Part shown: piece after piece, positions 61,485 through 64,000 of the stretch
How the letters are laid out: each line of letters starts with the position of its first letter
Position numbering within the stretch: the first letter of the stretch is position 1
Origin: Streptomyces sp. NBC_00285
Lineage (GTDB): Bacteria > Actinomycetota > Actinomycetes > Streptomycetales > Streptomycetaceae
Length of the DNA stretch: 64,000 bases
Assembly (NCBI RefSeq): GCF_036174265.1
Contig: NZ_CP108055.1
Location: forward strand, 3,906,001-3,970,000
Direction: 5' to 3'
Made by a program: the position numbers and the translations under genes
The notes under the pieces: model-generated
Told to the model about the DNA's origin: nothing
Database searches by the model: none
Seen by the model: only the letters and a program-made list of their open reading frames with translations

Positions 61485-61970
61485 CTACTGCTGCGGGTGG
61501 TGGGGCGGGATCGGGGGGAGGTCGCCCGTGGTCTCGTAGTCGGCCAGCATGTCGATGCGGCGCTGGTGGCGTTCGTCGCCGGAGAACGGGGTGTTGAGGA
61601 AGGTCTCGACGAACTTCGTCGCCTCCTCCTCCGTGTGCATGCGCCCGCCCACCGCGACGACGTTGGCGTCGTTGTGCTGACGGCCCAGCGACGCGGTCTC
61701 CACGCTCCAGGCGAGCGCCGCCCGGACGCCCTTCACCTTGTTCGCGGCGATCTGCTCACCGTTGCCGGAGCCGCCGATCACGATGCCGAGGGAGCCGGCG
61801 TCGGCGGCCGTGCGCTCGGCGGCGCGGAGGCAGAACGGCGGGTAGTCGTCCTGGGCGTCGTAGATGTGGGGGCCGCAGTCGACCGCGTCGTGACCGGCCA
61901 CCTTCAGCCAGTCGACGAGGTGGTTCTTGAGTTCGAAGCCCGCATGGTCGGAGCCGATGTACACGCGCAT
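61485..61970 (-). CDS. rpiB: Ribose-5-phosphate isomerase B
   Basis: This 161-aa enzyme converts ribose-5-phosphate and ribulose-5-phosphate. It starts 'MRVYIGSDHAGFELKNHLVD', with 'VIGGSGNGEQIAANKVKG' near residue 66 and 'GRMHTEEEATKFVETFL'. As in the Mycobacterium tuberculosis enzyme, the catalytic base in this loop is Glu (residue 72) where E. coli RpiB has Cys. Product ribulose-5-phosphate is the presumed substrate of the CDP-ribitol pathway at 9715. The following C-terminus is slightly longer than in E. coli. Confidence 0.95.
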   Translation of the reverse strand: MRVYIGSDHAGFELKNHLVDWLKVAGHDAVDCGPHIYDAQDDYPPFCLRAAERTAADAGSLGIVIGGSGNGEQIAANKVKGVRAALAWSVETASLGRQHNDANVVAVGGRMHTEEEATKFVETFLNTPFSGDERHQRRIDMLADYETTGDLPPIPPHHPQQ

Positions 61971-62175
61971 GGGATGAGTGTGACACGGCTGTTTCGGGGC
62001 AGCAGCCCCGGGTGTCGGCCAGGAAAAATGTGAGCCCAGTAATAGAAGCTCAAGAAAACCTCAAGTAACGATCTGGATTCAAAGGTTCACGGATTTCTTT
62101 GCCTCCGATTCACTGGACCGACCCGTACGTTGCTCGTGCGGGGACCCCCACACCCGGTACGAAGGAACTCCCCGT

Positions 62176-63588
62176 ATGACTGGTCTCCAGGCCGGACTCA
62201 AGAACCGTCACCTCACGATGATCGCCATCGGCGGTGTCATCGGAGCGGGCCTCTTCGTGGGCTCCAGCTCCGGTATCGCCACCGCCGGACCCGGCATCCT
62301 GCTGTCGTACGCCCTGGTCGGCACTCTCGTCGTCCTCGTCATGCGGATGCTCGGTGAGATGTCCGCCGCGAACCCGACCTCGGGTTCGTTCTCCGCGCAT
62401 GCCGACCGCGCGCTCGGGCGCTGGGCCGGCTTCTCCATCGGCTGGCTCTACTGGTTCTTCTGGGTCGTCGTGCTCGCGGTCGAGGCGACCGCCGGTGCCA
62501 AGATCCTCGAAGGGTGGATCCCCGCCGTACCGCAGTGGGGATGGGCGCTCATCGTGATGGTGGTGCTGACCGCCACCAACCTCGTCTCCGTGGGGTCCTA
62601 CGGCGAGTTCGAGTTCTGGTTCGCCGGGATCAAGGTCGTCGCCATCGGAGCGTTCGTCGTCATCGGCCTGCTCGCCGTCTTCGGCGTGCTGCCCGGCGCC
62701 GACACCGACCAGGCGGGGCTGTCCAACCTCACCGACCACGGCGGCTTCCTCCCCCACGGAGCCGGCGCCATCCTCACCGGAGTACTCCTCGTCGTCTTCT
62801 CCTTCATGGGGAGCGAGATCGCGACCCTCGCGGCCGGTGAGTCGGAGGACCCGCAGCGGGCGGTGACCAAGTCGACCAACAGCATCATCTGGCGTATCGC
62901 CGTGTTCTACCTCGGCTCGATCTTCGTCGTCGTGACGTTGATCCCGTGGGACTCCAAGTCCATCCAGGACAACGGCTCCTACGTCGCCGCACTCGACTCC
63001 CTCGGCATCGCGCACGCCGGTCAGATCATGAACTTCATCGTGCTGACCTCGGTACTGTCCTGTCTCAACTCCGGCCTCTACACGGCCTCCCGGATGGCCT
63101 TCTCGCTCGGCGAGCGGGGAGACGCGCCGAAGGCGTTCGCCCGGGTCAACGGCCGGGGCGTGCCGATGGCGGCGATCCTCTCGTCGGTGGTGTTCGGCTT
63201 CGTGGCCGTCTTCTTCAACTACCTCTCCCCCGACAAGGTCTTCCTCTTCCTGGTCAACTCCTCCGGTGCGGTGGCCCTGTTCGTGTGGCTGGTCATCTGC
63301 TTCTCGCAGCTACGGATGCGGAAGATCATCCAGGCCGAGGCGCCGGAGAAGCTGGTCGTGAAGATGTGGCTGTACCCGTATCTGACCTGGGCGACGGCCG
63401 CGTTGATCGTGTTCGTCCTCGGATACATGCTGACCGACACGGAGCACGACGGACGGGAGACCGTACTGCTGTCGCTGCTCGTCGCGGCGGTGGTGCTGGC
63501 CATCGCCGTGGTGAAGGAGAGGCTCCGGGGACGGCGTACGGCTTCGGGCCCGGTGGGCGAGGTGACGGACAAGGTGTCCGTCGGCTGA
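62176..63588 (+). CDS. APC superfamily amino-acid permease
   Basis: This 470-aa permease has twelve predicted membrane spans. 'MIAIGGVIGAGLFVGSSSGI' is the substrate-binding helix 1 break (GGVIGAG), with 'FSFMGSEIATLAAGESEDPQ' in helix 6 and 'LSCLNSGLYTASRMAFSLGE' typical of the GABA/aromatic/asparagine permease family (GabP-like). The exact substrate is not determined. AAGGA lies 9 nt before the ATG. The upstream 205 nt include the A/T-rich direct repeat CTCAAG-AAAAC-CTCAAG (62053-62065 region), a possible regulator site. Confidence 0.9.
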   Translation: MTGLQAGLKNRHLTMIAIGGVIGAGLFVGSSSGIATAGPGILLSYALVGTLVVLVMRMLGEMSAANPTSGSFSAHADRALGRWAGFSIGWLYWFFWVVVLAVEATAGAKILEGWIPAVPQWGWALIVMVVLTATNLVSVGSYGEFEFWFAGIKVVAIGAFVVIGLLAVFGVLPGADTDQAGLSNLTDHGGFLPHGAGAILTGVLLVVFSFMGSEIATLAAGESEDPQRAVTKSTNSIIWRIAVFYLGSIFVVVTLIPWDSKSIQDNGSYVAALDSLGIAHAGQIMNFIVLTSVLSCLNSGLYTASRMAFSLGERGDAPKAFARVNGRGVPMAAILSSVVFGFVAVFFNYLSPDKVFLFLVNSSGAVALFVWLVICFSQLRMRKIIQAEAPEKLVVKMWLYPYLTWATAALIVFVLGYMLTDTEHDGRETVLLSLLVAAVVLAIAVVKERLRGRRTASGPVGEVTDKVSVG

Positions 63589-63607
63589 CCTGTTCGACCA
63601 TGTGGTG

Positions 63608-63639
63608 AAGGGCCCCGCGGCGTGTGCCGCGGGGCCCTT
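63608..63639. terminator. Bidirectional terminator between permease and end gene
   Basis: AAGGGCCCCGCGGC pairs with its complement in 63608-63639 around a TGT loop, making a stem of about 14 bp with flanking A and T. It lies 20 nt after the permease stop and 10 nt from the stop of the convergent gene. Confidence 0.85.
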
Positions 63640-63648
63640 CATCCGTGC

Positions 63649-64000
63649 CTACAGGACGGTGAAGCTGTCCTTCACCCTGCCGTACGTCTTGAGGGCCGCT
63701 GCCTCGATGTCCGGCTGGTACCAGGTGTTGACCTGGTACGACTTGTCTCCCACGTTGAAACCCAGCAGTTGGGCGTGCCAGGGGACTCCGCCGAGGGTGA
63801 AGGTGTACTCCCAGACGACCGCGGGATGGTCCTGGAACGTCGTCTCCTCCAGGCGGATCTTGCTGTAGTCCTGGCCCTGGTGGGCGTTCTGCTCGGAGGT
63901 CTCCCAGGTCTCCATCAGGTTGCCCCGGGCCAGGGAGGACTTGGCCACGAGTTCCTGCTTCCCGTCGGGCGAGGTGTAGTGGACCTCCGCCCCGGTCCGT
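63649..64000 (-). CDS. C-terminal part of an unidentified protein, 5' end outside window
   Basis: About 116 C-terminal residues are visible: 'TGAEVHYTSPDGKQELVAKS', 'EETTFQDHPAVVWEYTFTLG' and 'LGFNVGDKSYQVNTWYQPD', ending 'RVKDSFTVL'. This beta-rich 'VWEY-F' module is reminiscent of extracellular C-termini of Streptomyces Ser/Thr protein kinases and lipoproteins, but without the rest of the gene I cannot name it. It converges on the permease gene with a shared terminator. Confidence 0.6.
   Translation of the reverse strand, partial: RTGAEVHYTSPDGKQELVAKSSLARGNLMETWETSEQNAHQGQDYSKIRLEETTFQDHPAVVWEYTFTLGGVPWHAQLLGFNVGDKSYQVNTWYQPDIEAAALKTYGRVKDSFTVL

Noticed and set aside
62040..62130. PHO-box-like TTCAC repeats upstream of the amino-acid permease
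   Set aside because: TTCAC occurs twice but 23 nt apart, not at the 11- or 22-nt spacing of PhoP sites, and the gene is not an expected PhoP target.

Overview
The window is high-GC actinobacterial DNA and almost certainly comes from a Streptomyces chromosome. Codons are strongly GC-biased at third positions, and GTG starts and 4-nt stop/start overlaps are common. The core gene order (rplU-rpmA-obg, rne, rodA-mrdA-mreD-mreC-mreB-ndk, folC-valS, clpX-clpP2-clpP1-tig, tRNA-Pro/tRNA-Gly, rpiB) is the conserved central-chromosome order known from S. coelicolor. Several proteins are close to, but not identical with, the S. coelicolor sequences I remember, so the species is left open.

Region 1 (0-14.9 kb): proB is separated from obg by about 13 kb of cell-wall glycopolymer genes. 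These are three membrane-anchored TagF-type polyol-phosphate transferases, a family-2 glycosyltransferase, a fused cytidylyltransferase/dehydrogenase of the CDP-ribitol type, a sulfotransferase-like protein, a Tat-exported PhoD phosphodiesterase and a decayed FG-GAP gene. Region 2 (14.9-22.8 kb): obg, rpmA and rplU, then a tightly overlapping dTDP-L-rhamnose operon (rfbA-rfbB-rfbD-glycosyltransferase-rfbC). The first 23 kb therefore mostly serve surface polysaccharide or teichoic-acid synthesis.

Region 3 (23.0-35.4 kb): RNase E/G with long repeat-built arms, then a radical-SAM-associated protein (DUF2344). Its usual partner, the TIGR03960 radical SAM protein, lies 5.3 kb away. The space between them holds accessory genes: an internally repetitive membrane protein, a GNAT acetyltransferase, an orphan TerD, two frameshifted gene fragments, a DUF899 protein and a MerR regulator fused to two DNA polymerase III beta-clamp domains. 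The fusion is the most unusual protein in the window.

Region 4 (35.4-48.8 kb): a CYTH-CHAD protein, the mre/rod cluster for lateral wall and spore-wall synthesis, ndk, a DUF4233 membrane protein, folC and valS. The folC and valS starts, and the CYTH-CHAD start, have a -10-like hexamer exactly 6 nt upstream of the start codon, which suggests leaderless mRNAs.

Region 5 (48.9-64.0 kb): a Pro/Gln-rich anchored protein, clpX-clpP2-clpP1-tig with a ClgR-type operator upstream of clpP1, two tRNAs plus a tRNA-like remnant, small membrane proteins, an acyltransferase, an HD hydrolase, a SpoIIE-type phosphatase, an Eis-like acetyltransferase, a Nei-type DNA glycosylase, rpiB, an amino-acid permease and the 3' end of one more gene. 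No CRISPR array, insertion sequence or prophage was seen.
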